Assembly: GCA_903897605.1 (NCBI GenBank)
Contig: CAIUCH010000049.1
Coordinates: forward strand, 1 to 64,000
Direction of reading: 5' to 3'
DNA length: 64,000 nucleotides
Source: an uncultured Alphaproteobacteria bacterium
GTDB lineage: Bacteria; Pseudomonadota; Alphaproteobacteria; Micropepsales; Micropepsaceae
The position numbers and the translations under genes are program-made. The notes beneath the pieces were generated by a model. It worked only from the letters and a program-made list of their open reading frames with translations. It did no database searches and was not told the DNA's origin. Positions 44,383 to 53,428 of the stretch are shown here, piece after piece; positions within the stretch are counted from its first letter, which is position 1, and the number at the start of each line of letters is the position of its first letter.

Positions 44383-46845
44383 TCAATAAAGTCCGCCAGT
44401 GCCTTCGCTGATATCGCCCGCCGTGCCGCGCGCTGGCGGGGTCTGTCCTGGCGTGCCGGCGACCACGGGCGTGGCGCCGATATCGCCGGCGGTAACCGTG
44501 GCCATCGAAGCGGCATTGGCTTCACCCGGCGCAGTGCCCGCCTTGAAGGCTTCAATGATGGCACCGGGGGTGCCTTCAGGCACCGGCATGCCGCTCTTCC
44601 AGTCGATCGGAACTTCTTCGATGCCGGGCGCGATGCGGAACGGCGTCGGCGGCGCATCGGCCAGCGCGCCTTTCATGAAATCGCGGAAAATCGGCGCTGC
44701 CGCGGTGGCACCCTGTTCATGACCGCCCAAGGTCCGCGGATTGTCGAACCCCACGAACACGCCGGCCGCCAGATCGGGCGAGAAGCCGATGAACCAGGTG
44801 TCCTTGGCCTCGGACGATGTGCCGGTCTTGCCGGCCAGGGGCTTGCCGACCGCGCGCACGGCAACGCCGGTGCCACGCTGGACCACGCCTTCCAGCATGG
44901 AGACGATTTGATAGGCCGTGCGCGGGTCCATGATCTGTTCGCGGGCATCGGCGAGCAGTGGTTCCTCCTGCCCGCGCCAATCGCCATTGTCGCAGCCTTC
45001 GCAATTGCGCGCGTCATGCCGCCAGATGGTGCGGCCATTGCGATCCTGGATGCGGTCGATCAGGGCGGGCTGAACCTTCTTGCCGCCATTGACGAATTCC
45101 GAATAGCCGGTGACAAGTCTTAGCAAGGTGGTTTCATAGGCGCCCAGCGAATTGGCCAGCAGCGGCGGCAGCTTGTCATAGACACCGAAGCGGATCGGAT
45201 AGGGAACGACCTTGTCCATGCCGATGGTATAGGCCAGCCGCACCGTCATCACATTGCGGGACAATTCGATGCCGCGCCGCAGCGTGGTGTCGCCCAAAAA
45301 TTCATGCTCGAAATTTTCCGGCCGCCACAGGCCCTGACCGGGACCCATATCCATCACAAAAGGCGCGTCCAAGACTTTCGAGGAAGGCGTATAGCCATTG
45401 TCCAGCGCCGCTGCATAAACGAAGGGCTTGAACGACGAGCCGGGCTGGCGCATCGCCTGCATGGCCCGGTCGAATTGCGACGAGGCATAGGAAAAGCCGC
45501 CCGACAGGGCCAGGACGCGGCCGGTATGCGGATCCATCGCCACGATGGCGCCATTGATTTCCGGAACCTGGCGCAGGCCATATTCGCCGGGCTTGCCTTC
45601 CTGTTCGACATATAAGGCATCACCTGGCTTGGCCACATCCTGCGGCTTTTGCGGCGAGGCGCCGACATTGGCGTCCTTCAATTCGCGCCGCGCCCATTTG
45701 TAACCATCATAGGGAATGACGCCTGTGGTGCCGTCGGCAAAGCCGATCTTGATCGCCTTCTGGTCGTAACCCAGCGCCACCGAAAGCTTCCAGGTGTCGA
45801 TGCCCGACTGATTGGGCAGCTTGATCAGCGGGGCGCGCCAGTTTACGTCCGCGCCAATATTGACCTTGGCACCGCGCCAGCCATGGCGGCGGTCATATCG
45901 CACCAGGCCCGAGCGCAAGGCACTGACGGCATAATTCTGCAGCCTGGTGTCCAGCGACGCGCGCACCTGCAAGCCGCCATCGTAAAGCGCTTTCTCGCCA
46001 TACTTGCCGTAAAGCTGCCGGCGCACTTCCTCGACATAATAATCCACGTCCGCGGCCTGGCTGCCCAGTGCGCGCATCTGGGCCACCAACGGTTCGGCCT
46101 TGGCGGCATTGGCCTGCGCATCAGTGATGTAATTATTTTCCGCCATCTGGCCGATCACCCAATTGCGGCGGTCCACCGCGGCGGCATGATTAAAGCGCGG
46201 GTCGTAATTGGCCGGCCCCTTGGGCAGTGCCGCCAGGAAGGCGACTTCGGCGATATCCAGATCGTCCAGCGACTTGCCGAAATAATTCAATGCCGCGGCG
46301 CCGACGCCATAGCTGTGTTCGCCCAGATAGATTTCGTTGAGATAAAGCTCGAGGACCTTGTCCTTGGGATAGGTCGCGTCGATGCGGATGGCGAGGATCG
46401 CCTCGCGGATCTTGCGGCTGAACTTCACATCCGAATTCAGGAGGAAATTGCGCGCCACCTGCTGGGTGATGGTGGAAGCGCCTTGCGGCCGCCGTCCTTC
46501 CAGCACCAGCCCGACATCCTTGACCGCGGCACGGACGATGCCCGATGGATCGATGCCGGGATGACTGTAGAAATTGCGGTCTTCGGCGCTGGTGAAGGCC
46601 TGCGCGACCCGTTTGGGAATAAAGGCGGCCGGCACGAAGATGCGCGATTCCCGCGCATATTCTCCCAGCACCGTACCGTTGCCGGCATAGACCCGGGTGG
46701 TGACGGGCGGGCTGTAATTCTTCAGCGCCTCGACGCTGGGCAGATCGCGCGTCACGGTATAGATGTAAAATACACCCGCCAGCGCACCCAGAGCCGCAAG
46801 CGCGGCAAGGCCAAGACCAGCATAAACAAGAAGACGGCGGACCAT
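44383..46845 (-). CDS. mrcA: Penicillin-binding protein 1A, bifunctional transglycosylase/transpeptidase
   Basis: Class A PBP that polymerises and cross-links peptidoglycan. About 820 residues with an N-terminal membrane anchor (LLVYAGLGLAALAALGALAG). Transglycosylase motifs are SAEDRNFYSHPGIDPSGIVR, RPQGASTITQQVARN and KILELYLNEIYLG-like text. Transpeptidase motifs are RQPGSSFKPFVY (SxxK), the SRN of IELSRNVMTV, and AGKTGTSSEAKDTW (KTG). The ATG at 46845 with AGAGGA was preferred over an upstream GTG. It is followed by the ClC remnant and preceded by the amidase gene on the same strand. Confidence 0.96.
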   Translation of the reverse strand: MVRRLLVYAGLGLAALAALGALAGVFYIYTVTRDLPSVEALKNYSPPVTTRVYAGNGTVLGEYARESRIFVPAAFIPKRVAQAFTSAEDRNFYSHPGIDPSGIVRAAVKDVGLVLEGRRPQGASTITQQVARNFLLNSDVKFSRKIREAILAIRIDATYPKDKVLELYLNEIYLGEHSYGVGAAALNYFGKSLDDLDIAEVAFLAALPKGPANYDPRFNHAAAVDRRNWVIGQMAENNYITDAQANAAKAEPLVAQMRALGSQAADVDYYVEEVRRQLYGKYGEKALYDGGLQVRASLDTRLQNYAVSALRSGLVRYDRRHGWRGAKVNIGADVNWRAPLIKLPNQSGIDTWKLSVALGYDQKAIKIGFADGTTGVIPYDGYKWARRELKDANVGASPQKPQDVAKPGDALYVEQEGKPGEYGLRQVPEINGAIVAMDPHTGRVLALSGGFSYASSQFDRAMQAMRQPGSSFKPFVYAAALDNGYTPSSKVLDAPFVMDMGPGQGLWRPENFEHEFLGDTTLRRGIELSRNVMTVRLAYTIGMDKVVPYPIRFGVYDKLPPLLANSLGAYETTLLRLVTGYSEFVNGGKKVQPALIDRIQDRNGRTIWRHDARNCEGCDNGDWRGQEEPLLADAREQIMDPRTAYQIVSMLEGVVQRGTGVAVRAVGKPLAGKTGTSSEAKDTWFIGFSPDLAAGVFVGFDNPRTLGGHEQGATAAAPIFRDFMKGALADAPPTPFRIAPGIEEVPIDWKSGMPVPEGTPGAIIEAFKAGTAPGEANAASMATVTAGDIGATPVVAGTPGQTPPARGTAGDISEGTGGLY

Positions 46846-46942
46846 TGATCCTCTGGGATCCCTTTGATCAGGGCTCACTTATAGTACCCCTTTTGACTTG
46901 AAAAGAGGCGTGCCGCGGGCTGGAATTTTCAATGCGGGTCCC

Positions 46943-48292
46943 TCATGGGGGAGTTCCCGCGGATCCCGCAGCGAAATGGCGGTCCACGGCATCTGCGATG
47001 GCCTGCGCCACCCGGCCACGCCAGGCTTCGGTATCCATCTGGGCGGCATCTGAACGATTGGACAGGTAGCCCAATTCAATCAGCACCGCGGGGACATCGG
47101 GCGCCACCAGCACGGCCAGGCTGGCGGCACGGTGGGGGCTGCGCGACAAGATATCGGTGACGCTGTGCAGTTGGCCGAGCGCGGTTTCGGCGAAGCGCGA
47201 CGAGCGGTTGATGGTATCGCGTTGGGCGAGATCGATCAGGATCGGCGCCACCGGGCTGTTGGCGCTGGACAGATCGACGCCCGCGATGATGTCGGACTGG
47301 TTTTCGCGGTTCGCCAATGCCGCCGCCTCCCGGTCCGAGCGGCCATCGTTCAAGGTATAGATCGAAAGACCGTTCACCGAAGAATCCGGATTGGAATCGG
47401 CATGCAGCGAGATCATCAGATCGGCCTTGAGTTTGCGCGCGATCGCCACCCGTTCCGGCAAGGGGATGAAGACATCGCTGTCGCGGGTCATGTGTACGGC
47501 ATAGCCTTCGGCTTTGAGAATCTTGGCCAGCCTGAGGCCTTCCGCCAGCACCAGATCCTTCTCCATCAGGTCGTTGACGCCATTGGTGCCGGAATCCAGG
47601 CCGCCATGGCCGGGATCGATCACGATCACCTTGCGGCCTGCAGTGCGCGGCGCCTCTTCCATCAGGGCGGTCAATCGTTCGGCATCGGTTTCGCGCGCCT
47701 TGAGATCGGCCGGCCATCCCGCCTCGGTGTTGAATTTGCCGCGCTGGGTGGGGAAAAGATCGATCACCACGCGATAACCGAAGCCGGCCGATGGCGGGAT
47801 CACCAGTGGATCCGATACCGTCACCGGCCGGTTGAGATCGATCACCATGCGCGAATTGCCTTTGCGGAAAACGCCATAGCGATAGGATTTGACCGAACCC
47901 AATCCGGACGGACGCGGCGGCGCGCCCAGCCGCCAGGACACTTCGGGCATGTCCACCACCACGCGATCCGGATTGGTCAACGTGAAAGTGCGCAAATTCA
48001 CCGGATCGCTGAGTTCGATGACAAAGCGGGTACGGTCGTCATGCTCGCCGATGCGGGCACTGAGCACGATGGGCGGACTGCCTCCGGCATTGCCGCCGGG
48101 CGAGGGTCCAGCGCCCCTGGCCGGCGGCGCCTTGGTGGGAGCCACGGGCAGGCTGGTGGCGGGGGGCGGCCCGCCCGGAGCCGTTTGTTCCTGGCGCAGG
48201 ACGCGGCCAATGGGGTCGTCGGATCCCCCGGCGGGCTGAGCGGCGGCGTCGCAGCCCAACCCAAAGCCTGCCAGCAGGACTGCTATGGTCAT
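46943..48292 (-). CDS. Periplasmic N-acetylmuramoyl-L-alanine amidase (AmiC-like, AMIN plus Amidase_3)
   Basis: Cleaves the bond between MurNAc and the stem peptide during cell separation. About 449 residues. The signal peptide MTIAVLLAGFGLGCDAAAQ is followed by a Pro/Gly-rich linker, then an AMIN domain (about 85-190) that targets septal wall. The catalytic Amidase_3 domain covers about 220-445. Zinc-site motifs are VIDPGHGGLDSG, the later SLHADSNPD and LIELGYLSN (catalytic Glu). A TTG 12 bases upstream with a better-placed GGCGG site is an alternative start. It precedes PBP1a, a frequent pairing in alphaproteobacteria. Confidence 0.94.
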   Translation of the reverse strand: MTIAVLLAGFGLGCDAAAQPAGGSDDPIGRVLRQEQTAPGGPPPATSLPVAPTKAPPARGAGPSPGGNAGGSPPIVLSARIGEHDDRTRFVIELSDPVNLRTFTLTNPDRVVVDMPEVSWRLGAPPRPSGLGSVKSYRYGVFRKGNSRMVIDLNRPVTVSDPLVIPPSAGFGYRVVIDLFPTQRGKFNTEAGWPADLKARETDAERLTALMEEAPRTAGRKVIVIDPGHGGLDSGTNGVNDLMEKDLVLAEGLRLAKILKAEGYAVHMTRDSDVFIPLPERVAIARKLKADLMISLHADSNPDSSVNGLSIYTLNDGRSDREAAALANRENQSDIIAGVDLSSANSPVAPILIDLAQRDTINRSSRFAETALGQLHSVTDILSRSPHRAASLAVLVAPDVPAVLIELGYLSNRSDAAQMDTEAWRGRVAQAIADAVDRHFAAGSAGTPP

Positions 48293-48738
48293 GATTCGAA
48301 ACAAATTTCCGCCTCGCCCCAGGTGATGGCGCTAAATTCACCCTAAAATCTTTACGCTTCGTTAGCCGCATGGCTCCAAGCTGGAACCGTTCAAGCCCTT
48401 GCCGGGAGGCGACCTGCCCCCTACAAGTGATTCCAATGCTGCTCCGACCCGGCGATTGCCGGAAGGTGCAGTGGTCCGGATGCCCCGCCGTCTCCCCAAA
48501 AATCTTTTTTGAGACGGTGCAGGAAGCCCTCCATTGCAGCTAGCAGCGCCTCCCCGCCCCCGGGCGACCCGAATTTAAGTGTTATTCATGACCGGCAATT
48601 TGCGACCCAATCCGATCCCCTCCGCGGCAGTGCCGCCGGGCCTCGGCGGCCGCTTGCCCCCAACAATATGGCCCGCCGCCGCCCCTCCTCTCGCGTTGGA
48701 ACGCGATCGGGACGCTTGCGCGCGCCACGGAGATATCC
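48293..48738 (+). other. Long structured leader of rne
   Basis: About 445 bases between the divergent amidase gene and rne, with no supported gene. It holds several clear hairpins on the rne side: CCGGC-GATT-GCCGG (48449-48462), CCGTCTC...GAGACGG around an A/T-rich loop (48488-48517), and GCCGCC-GGGCCTC-GGCGGC (48632-48650). In E. coli, RNase E limits its own mRNA through hairpins in a long leader. The layout here would allow the same, but that is inference. Confidence 0.5.
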
Positions 48739-51531
48739 ATGTCCAAGCGCATGCTCATAGACGCCAACCACCCGGAAGAAACCCGCGTGGTGGTACTCGA
48801 CGGATCCAAGGTCGAGGAATTTGACTTCGAGGCCGCCAGCAAGCGGCCGCTCAAGGGAAACATCTATCTCGCCAAGGTAACGCGCGTGGAGCCTTCGCTC
48901 CAGGCGGCCTTTGTCGAATATGGCGGCAACCGCCAGGGCTTCCTCGCCTTTTCCGAAATCCATCCCGATTATTACCAGATCCCTGTCGCCGACCGGCAGG
49001 CGCTTCTGGCGGAACAGGAAGCCGAGGCGCGCCGCCGCCAGGAAGACGATATCGAAAGCTTCGAGATCGGATCCGGCGCCAAATCCGATGGCGAGGACGA
49101 AGAGGACGATGAAACCGCCGAAGACGTCCTTGAGGAAGGTGACGATACCGCCCCCGTCCCCCTGGATGCCGCCAGCATCGAGCCGCCCCGCGAATACGAG
49201 GCTGATGCCGACGATGTGCCGCGGCCTTCTGCCGAGGAGCCCGTCTCTGGCGAAGATGAAGATCATGACGATGTTTTCGTCAATCACGGCGCCGCCGCCG
49301 TCGAGAATGAGCAGGATGAGGAAGAGGAGGAGATCCCTTCCAAGCCCGAGGCCGCTCTGCAGGCCGAGGCCGATTACGGCCACGATCCGCAAATCGTCGA
49401 AGCGGAAGCCGCCCAGGAAAACGAAGGCGAGATCGAACCGGTAACGCCGGATGATTCCGCTTCGAATGGCGACACCCCCGCCGAGGCGGCGCAAGAAAAT
49501 GAAGGCGCCATCGAGGCCGTCGAAGCCGACGCGGGCGAAGCCGCGGTCGGCGGCGGCGAAAGCGGTGAAAAGAATCTGCAAATGCAGCGGCCGCCCCAGA
49601 AATGGATGCGCCGCAAGCACTATAAGATTCAGGAAGTCATCAAGCGCCGCCAGATCATTCTGGTGCAGGTGGTCAAGGAAGAACGCGGCAACAAAGGCGC
49701 GGCGCTGACCACTTATCTGTCTCTGGCAGGCCGATATTGCGTTTTGATGCCCAACACGCCGCGCGGCGGCGGCATTTCCCGCAAGATCACCAACGCCGCC
49801 GACCGCAAGCGCCTCAAATCCGCGGCGCAAGGCCTGGAATTGCCCGAAGGCATGGGGCTGATCATCCGCACCGCGGGCGAGAACCGCACCAAGCTGGAGA
49901 TCCGCCGCGACTATGAATATCTGATGCGGCTGTGGGACACGATCCGCGAAAAGACGCTCTCGTCCAACGCGCCCGCCTGCGTCTATGAGGAAGGCGACCT
50001 GATCAAACGCGTCATCCGCGATCTTTTCACCAAGGATGTGAAGGACGTGGTGGTGGAAGGCGAAGCCGGCTTCCGCAACGCCAAGGATTTCATGCGCATG
50101 CTGATGCCGACCCAGGTGCGCAATGTGCATCAGTACAAGGACACGGTGCCGCTGTTTCAGCGCATGCATATCGAGCAGCAACTCGACGCCATGTTCTCCT
50201 CGACCGTCACGCTGCGGTCGGGGGGCTATATCGTCATCAACCAGACCGAAGCGCTGGTGTCCATCGACGTCAATTCCGGCCGCGCCACCCGCGAACATTC
50301 CATCGAGGAGACCGCGCGCAAGACCAATCTGGAAGCGGCCGACGAAGTGGGCCGCCAGTTGCGGCTGCGCGACCTTGCCGGACTGATCGTGATCGATTTC
50401 ATCGACATGGAAGAAGGCCGCAATGACCGCGAGGTCGAGAAGCGGCTGCGCGATGCGGTGAAGAACGACCGTGCCCGTGTCCAGATCGGCAAGATCAGCC
50501 AGTTCGGTCTGATGGAAATGTCGCGTCAGCGTCTGCGCGCCGGCGTGGTCGCTTCATCCACCGTGATCTGCCCGCATTGCGGCGGCGCGGGCATCGTGCG
50601 CTCCGTCGAATCCACCGCGCTGCGCGTATTGCGCGCCCTGGAAGATGAAGGCGAGAAGAACCGCGCCAGCGCGGTGACGGTGCGGGTTGCCAACGATGTG
50701 GCGATCTACACATTGAATCAGAAACGCCGCGAACTTGCCCGCATCGAGACCGAATACGGCATGGAGGTTTCCTTCGAGCCCAAGGAAGGCCTGATGGCGG
50801 GTCATTTCGAGTTGGACCGCGTCCGCGTCCGCGACCCCGAAGACCGTCCGCGCAATCACGCTGTCTCCATTGAGGCAGGCTTCGTGCCTTCCGACGAGCC
50901 AGACGACGATGTGGTCGAAGTCGAAGAAGAAAGCGAAATCGAAGACGTCGAGGACGCGGTGGTCGAACAGTCCGATGGCGAAGCCCGCGAAACACCGCAG
51001 CAAGCCCGCGACAATGAAGGCAAGCGCCGGCGCAGGCGCCGTGGCGGACGCGGACGCAACCGCGATCGCGGTCCGCGCCCGGAGGGCGCCGACCTGGACC
51101 CGCGCGCCAACGACGACAGGCCGCAAGGCGAAGCTGTGGTCGCCGCCGAAGGTGGCGATGCCGGTCATGACGAGCCCGGCGATCTTCAATCTGGCGATGG
51201 CGGGCACACCAATGAACAGAATGGCAGCGCCGCACCTGGCCAGCCTGGTGAAGGTGGACGGCGCCGTCGCCGGCGGCGCGGTCGCCGTGGCGGACGGGAG
51301 CGCGCTCCTGAAACTGGCCAAGCGGCACCCGCTTATGCGCCGGAGGCCGATCGCTTTGGCACACCCGATGAGATCGACACCACGCCCACCAACAGGAGCC
51401 ATGCTCCGGGGGCGCCGTCCGCACCCGTCTGGTCGCTGCAGGACGACATTCCGGACACCACGCCCAAGGACGATGGAAATAAGCCCGCCAAAAAGGGCTG
51501 GTGGCAACGCGCTTTTAGTGGCGATAAATAG
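48739..51531 (+). CDS. rne: Ribonuclease E
   Basis: Main endoribonuclease for mRNA decay and rRNA/tRNA processing, scaffold of the degradosome. 930 residues. The S1 domain begins at about residue 35 (LKGNIYLAKVTRVEPSLQAA) and is split by a very acidic insert (about 105-285), after which it resumes KHYKIQEVIKRRQIILVQV. The DNase I-like catalytic region has SIDVNSGRATREHS and VIDFIDMEE with the metal-binding Asp residues. The Zn-link is CPHCGGAGIV. The tail is disordered with RRRRRGGRGRNRDRGPR and ends KKGWWQRAFSGDK, probably for RNA or partner binding. A CGGAG site precedes the ATG. Confidence 0.97.
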   Translation: MSKRMLIDANHPEETRVVVLDGSKVEEFDFEAASKRPLKGNIYLAKVTRVEPSLQAAFVEYGGNRQGFLAFSEIHPDYYQIPVADRQALLAEQEAEARRRQEDDIESFEIGSGAKSDGEDEEDDETAEDVLEEGDDTAPVPLDAASIEPPREYEADADDVPRPSAEEPVSGEDEDHDDVFVNHGAAAVENEQDEEEEEIPSKPEAALQAEADYGHDPQIVEAEAAQENEGEIEPVTPDDSASNGDTPAEAAQENEGAIEAVEADAGEAAVGGGESGEKNLQMQRPPQKWMRRKHYKIQEVIKRRQIILVQVVKEERGNKGAALTTYLSLAGRYCVLMPNTPRGGGISRKITNAADRKRLKSAAQGLELPEGMGLIIRTAGENRTKLEIRRDYEYLMRLWDTIREKTLSSNAPACVYEEGDLIKRVIRDLFTKDVKDVVVEGEAGFRNAKDFMRMLMPTQVRNVHQYKDTVPLFQRMHIEQQLDAMFSSTVTLRSGGYIVINQTEALVSIDVNSGRATREHSIEETARKTNLEAADEVGRQLRLRDLAGLIVIDFIDMEEGRNDREVEKRLRDAVKNDRARVQIGKISQFGLMEMSRQRLRAGVVASSTVICPHCGGAGIVRSVESTALRVLRALEDEGEKNRASAVTVRVANDVAIYTLNQKRRELARIETEYGMEVSFEPKEGLMAGHFELDRVRVRDPEDRPRNHAVSIEAGFVPSDEPDDDVVEVEEESEIEDVEDAVVEQSDGEARETPQQARDNEGKRRRRRRGGRGRNRDRGPRPEGADLDPRANDDRPQGEAVVAAEGGDAGHDEPGDLQSGDGGHTNEQNGSAAPGQPGEGGRRRRRRRGRRGGRERAPETGQAAPAYAPEADRFGTPDEIDTTPTNRSHAPGAPSAPVWSLQDDIPDTTPKDDGNKPAKKGWWQRAFSGDK

Positions 51532-51543
51532 TCGCCACTAAAA
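51513..51543. repeat. Perfect inverted repeat spanning the rne stop codon
   Basis: TTTTAGTGGCGA and TCGCCACTAAAA form a 12-bp perfect stem around a 7-base loop that includes the rne TAG. It sits between convergent rne and the GFA gene. The T-rich arm comes first on both strands, so it is not a standard terminator, but it could still stabilise or end both messages. Confidence 0.6.
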
Positions 51544-51544
51544 A

Positions 51545-51946
51545 TCACGTCCTTTCGCGCATCTCCATGCCGCCCAGATCCTGGACCCAGGCGAGCGCGG
51601 AATGGCACCAGATCTGGCGGACAGGTTTGAGCTGCGCGCGTTCGGCGATGGCGCCGGTGCGCAGATTGAACGCGGCTGGATGATTCACATCCGAGGCATA
51701 GATCGGCGTCCCGCATGTGGCGCAGAACGCCTGGGCCCGCGCATTGCCACTCTCCGCGGTCTTCACATAGATTTTCGGCACGCCGCTGATGATGCGGAAA
51801 TCCGCCGCTTTCGCCGGTACGCTGACGCGATAGGCGGTACCGGTCAGAATCTGGCAATCCGTGCAATGACAGATGCTGACCTGGGCCGGATCCACTTCAG
51901 CCTCATAGGTCAGTTCGCCGCAATGGCATCGGCCATGGATCTTCAT
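51545..51946 (-). CDS. GFA (glutathione-dependent formaldehyde-activating enzyme-like) family protein
   Basis: A 133-residue zinc protein with the Mss4-like fold. Cysteine clusters are GRCHCGELTYEA, SICHCTDCQILTGT and AFCATCGTPIYA, the two zinc sites of the family. Most members of this family have unknown substrates, and true GFA activity is doubtful even for the founder. It is convergent with rne and lies 6 bases from the GGT-like gene upstream on the same strand, so these two may be cotranscribed. Confidence 0.88.
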   Translation of the reverse strand: MKIHGRCHCGELTYEAEVDPAQVSICHCTDCQILTGTAYRVSVPAKAADFRIISGVPKIYVKTAESGNARAQAFCATCGTPIYASDVNHPAAFNLRTGAIAERAQLKPVRQIWCHSALAWVQDLGGMEMRERT

Positions 51947-51952
51947 GGGAAG

Positions 51953-53305
51953 TTACTCGTCGGTTGCGGCGCCCAGACCATGGCCGCCGGGATCGGAGAG
52001 TGCCACGCACACGCCCTGGCAGGAAATCACATTCACCGTCACCATCGGCGCGGCACCGGTTGAGCGCAGATCGCCTGGGCGCCCGAGCTGCTGGCCGGAG
52101 GCAAGCTTGAGGAGCGCGTAGGCGATCGCCGCGCTGCCGTTCGGTCCGCCGGCCCCGACACCCGCCAGGGCGACATGGCCATCGCCATCGCGCGCGATTA
52201 TCGGTGTCAGAAAAGCACTGGCGATGCCCGCCGGTGTCGCGGGCGCATTGGCCAGCAGGACACCGCTATTGCCTGCACTTCGCCCACCGCCAAAGGCGCC
52301 GTTCAAGGTCACGGCGCAAGTTGCGGCCTGGCCATTGCGATCCATGGCGGCAAATCCGGTGCCGCCCAGATCGGGCGGCAGCGCGGAGATGCCAAAGCTT
52401 GTCAGGCTCTGGCGCACCGCCGCGACAACCGCGCCTTCCGGATCGGTGCTGCGGGCGGCATTGGCGAATAGCGAGGCGGCGAAGGCGCCGGCGCCCGTGC
52501 TGGCATTCGGCAGCAAAACGCTGAGAGCGCCCTGAACCATCGGACGCGGCGTGACGATGGCGGTGCGATAATCGGAAAGGTCGCCAAGCGAAATCGCGCC
52601 GCCCTGCGACGCGGAATAGCGCACGACTTCATCCGCGACCGCGCCTTTATAAAAGCCGTCCGTGCCGTAGAGCCGAATAGCGCCCAAGCTCTGGGAGAGC
52701 GCCGGATCGGTCACCACTGTGCCTTCCGCTTTGGGAGCTCCCGCCTCGTTCAGGAATTCCGCCGCCAAAGCCGCGTCCAACCGCACGACATTCTGTGCAT
52801 TGGCGAGGCGCGCCGAGAGGGCGTGGCTTATCGGAAAGCCGCTGGCGGCATAGGCCTCGCCGCCGGCCACATCGCGTTGCCAGGGAATCGCGCCGAACGC
52901 GGACTGAAGATCATAGAAGCCGCGCACCGCGCCAGGCACCGCATAGGCGCCGCCGCTTTTTGCCGCGCGCGTGAGGAAATCGAATTCCCGCACGCCCTTC
53001 ACCGGGTCGGCGATCAGGCAGATGCCGCCGCCGCCCAAACCCGCGGCCACCGGATAGGTCGCCGTCATGGCGAAGAACATGGCGGTCACCGCGTCGGCGG
53101 CGCTGCCGCCTTGCCCCAGGATCGCGGCGCCAGTCTTGACCGCATAGGGTTCGTCGCCGACTGCCAACCCGCTGCTTTGCGACGAATTCGAATTCGAGCC
53201 GCCGCCAAAGCCCAGCGTGGATTCAACTCTCGACCCCAACGAACAGCCGGCTAGGACGGCCGCCAGCGGCAGTGCGAGAAAAGGCTTGGCGCGAAAGCTC
53301 GGCAT
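51953..53305 (-). CDS. Gamma-glutamyltransferase-like lipoprotein, probably non-canonical
   Basis: Relative of periplasmic GGT (Ntn-hydrolase fold), about 450 residues, shorter than the usual 560-580. The lipobox LAAVLAGCSLGS predicts a membrane-anchored lipoprotein. Family segments include GQGGSAADAVTAMFFAMTAT, YPVAAGLGGGGICLI and AGNSGVLLANAPATP. At the self-cleavage site, where canonical enzymes have TTH before the xxVVDxxG segment, this protein has GTG (GGTGFAAMDRNGQAA). The usual nucleophile position is Gly, with a Thr one residue later. Maturation and activity are therefore uncertain. The ATG at 53305 was preferred over an upstream GTG. Confidence 0.8.
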   Translation of the reverse strand: MPSFRAKPFLALPLAAVLAGCSLGSRVESTLGFGGGSNSNSSQSSGLAVGDEPYAVKTGAAILGQGGSAADAVTAMFFAMTATYPVAAGLGGGGICLIADPVKGVREFDFLTRAAKSGGAYAVPGAVRGFYDLQSAFGAIPWQRDVAGGEAYAASGFPISHALSARLANAQNVVRLDAALAAEFLNEAGAPKAEGTVVTDPALSQSLGAIRLYGTDGFYKGAVADEVVRYSASQGGAISLGDLSDYRTAIVTPRPMVQGALSVLLPNASTGAGAFAASLFANAARSTDPEGAVVAAVRQSLTSFGISALPPDLGGTGFAAMDRNGQAATCAVTLNGAFGGGRSAGNSGVLLANAPATPAGIASAFLTPIIARDGDGHVALAGVGAGGPNGSAAIAYALLKLASGQQLGRPGDLRSTGAAPMVTVNVISCQGVCVALSDPGGHGLGAATDE

Positions 53306-53428
53306 GACGGTCCTGTAATCCACGGATAAAATATGATCCGGTTATGCCGGAACGGCGGGCACGGGGCAACGCGTCCGGGATTTGACCTTGTCCGCCGGCC
53401 CTCCTAGGTTCGGCGCGAACGGGGGTTC

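Noticed and set aside
48586-50298. A 570-codon open frame on the minus strand opposite rne
   Set aside because: Antisense shadow of a GC-rich gene; its protein shows no domain, while the plus strand encodes an unmistakable RNase E.
51513-51543. Bidirectional intrinsic terminator between rne and the GFA gene
   Set aside because: The stem is perfect but the T-run precedes rather than follows it on both strands, so it was listed only as an inverted repeat.
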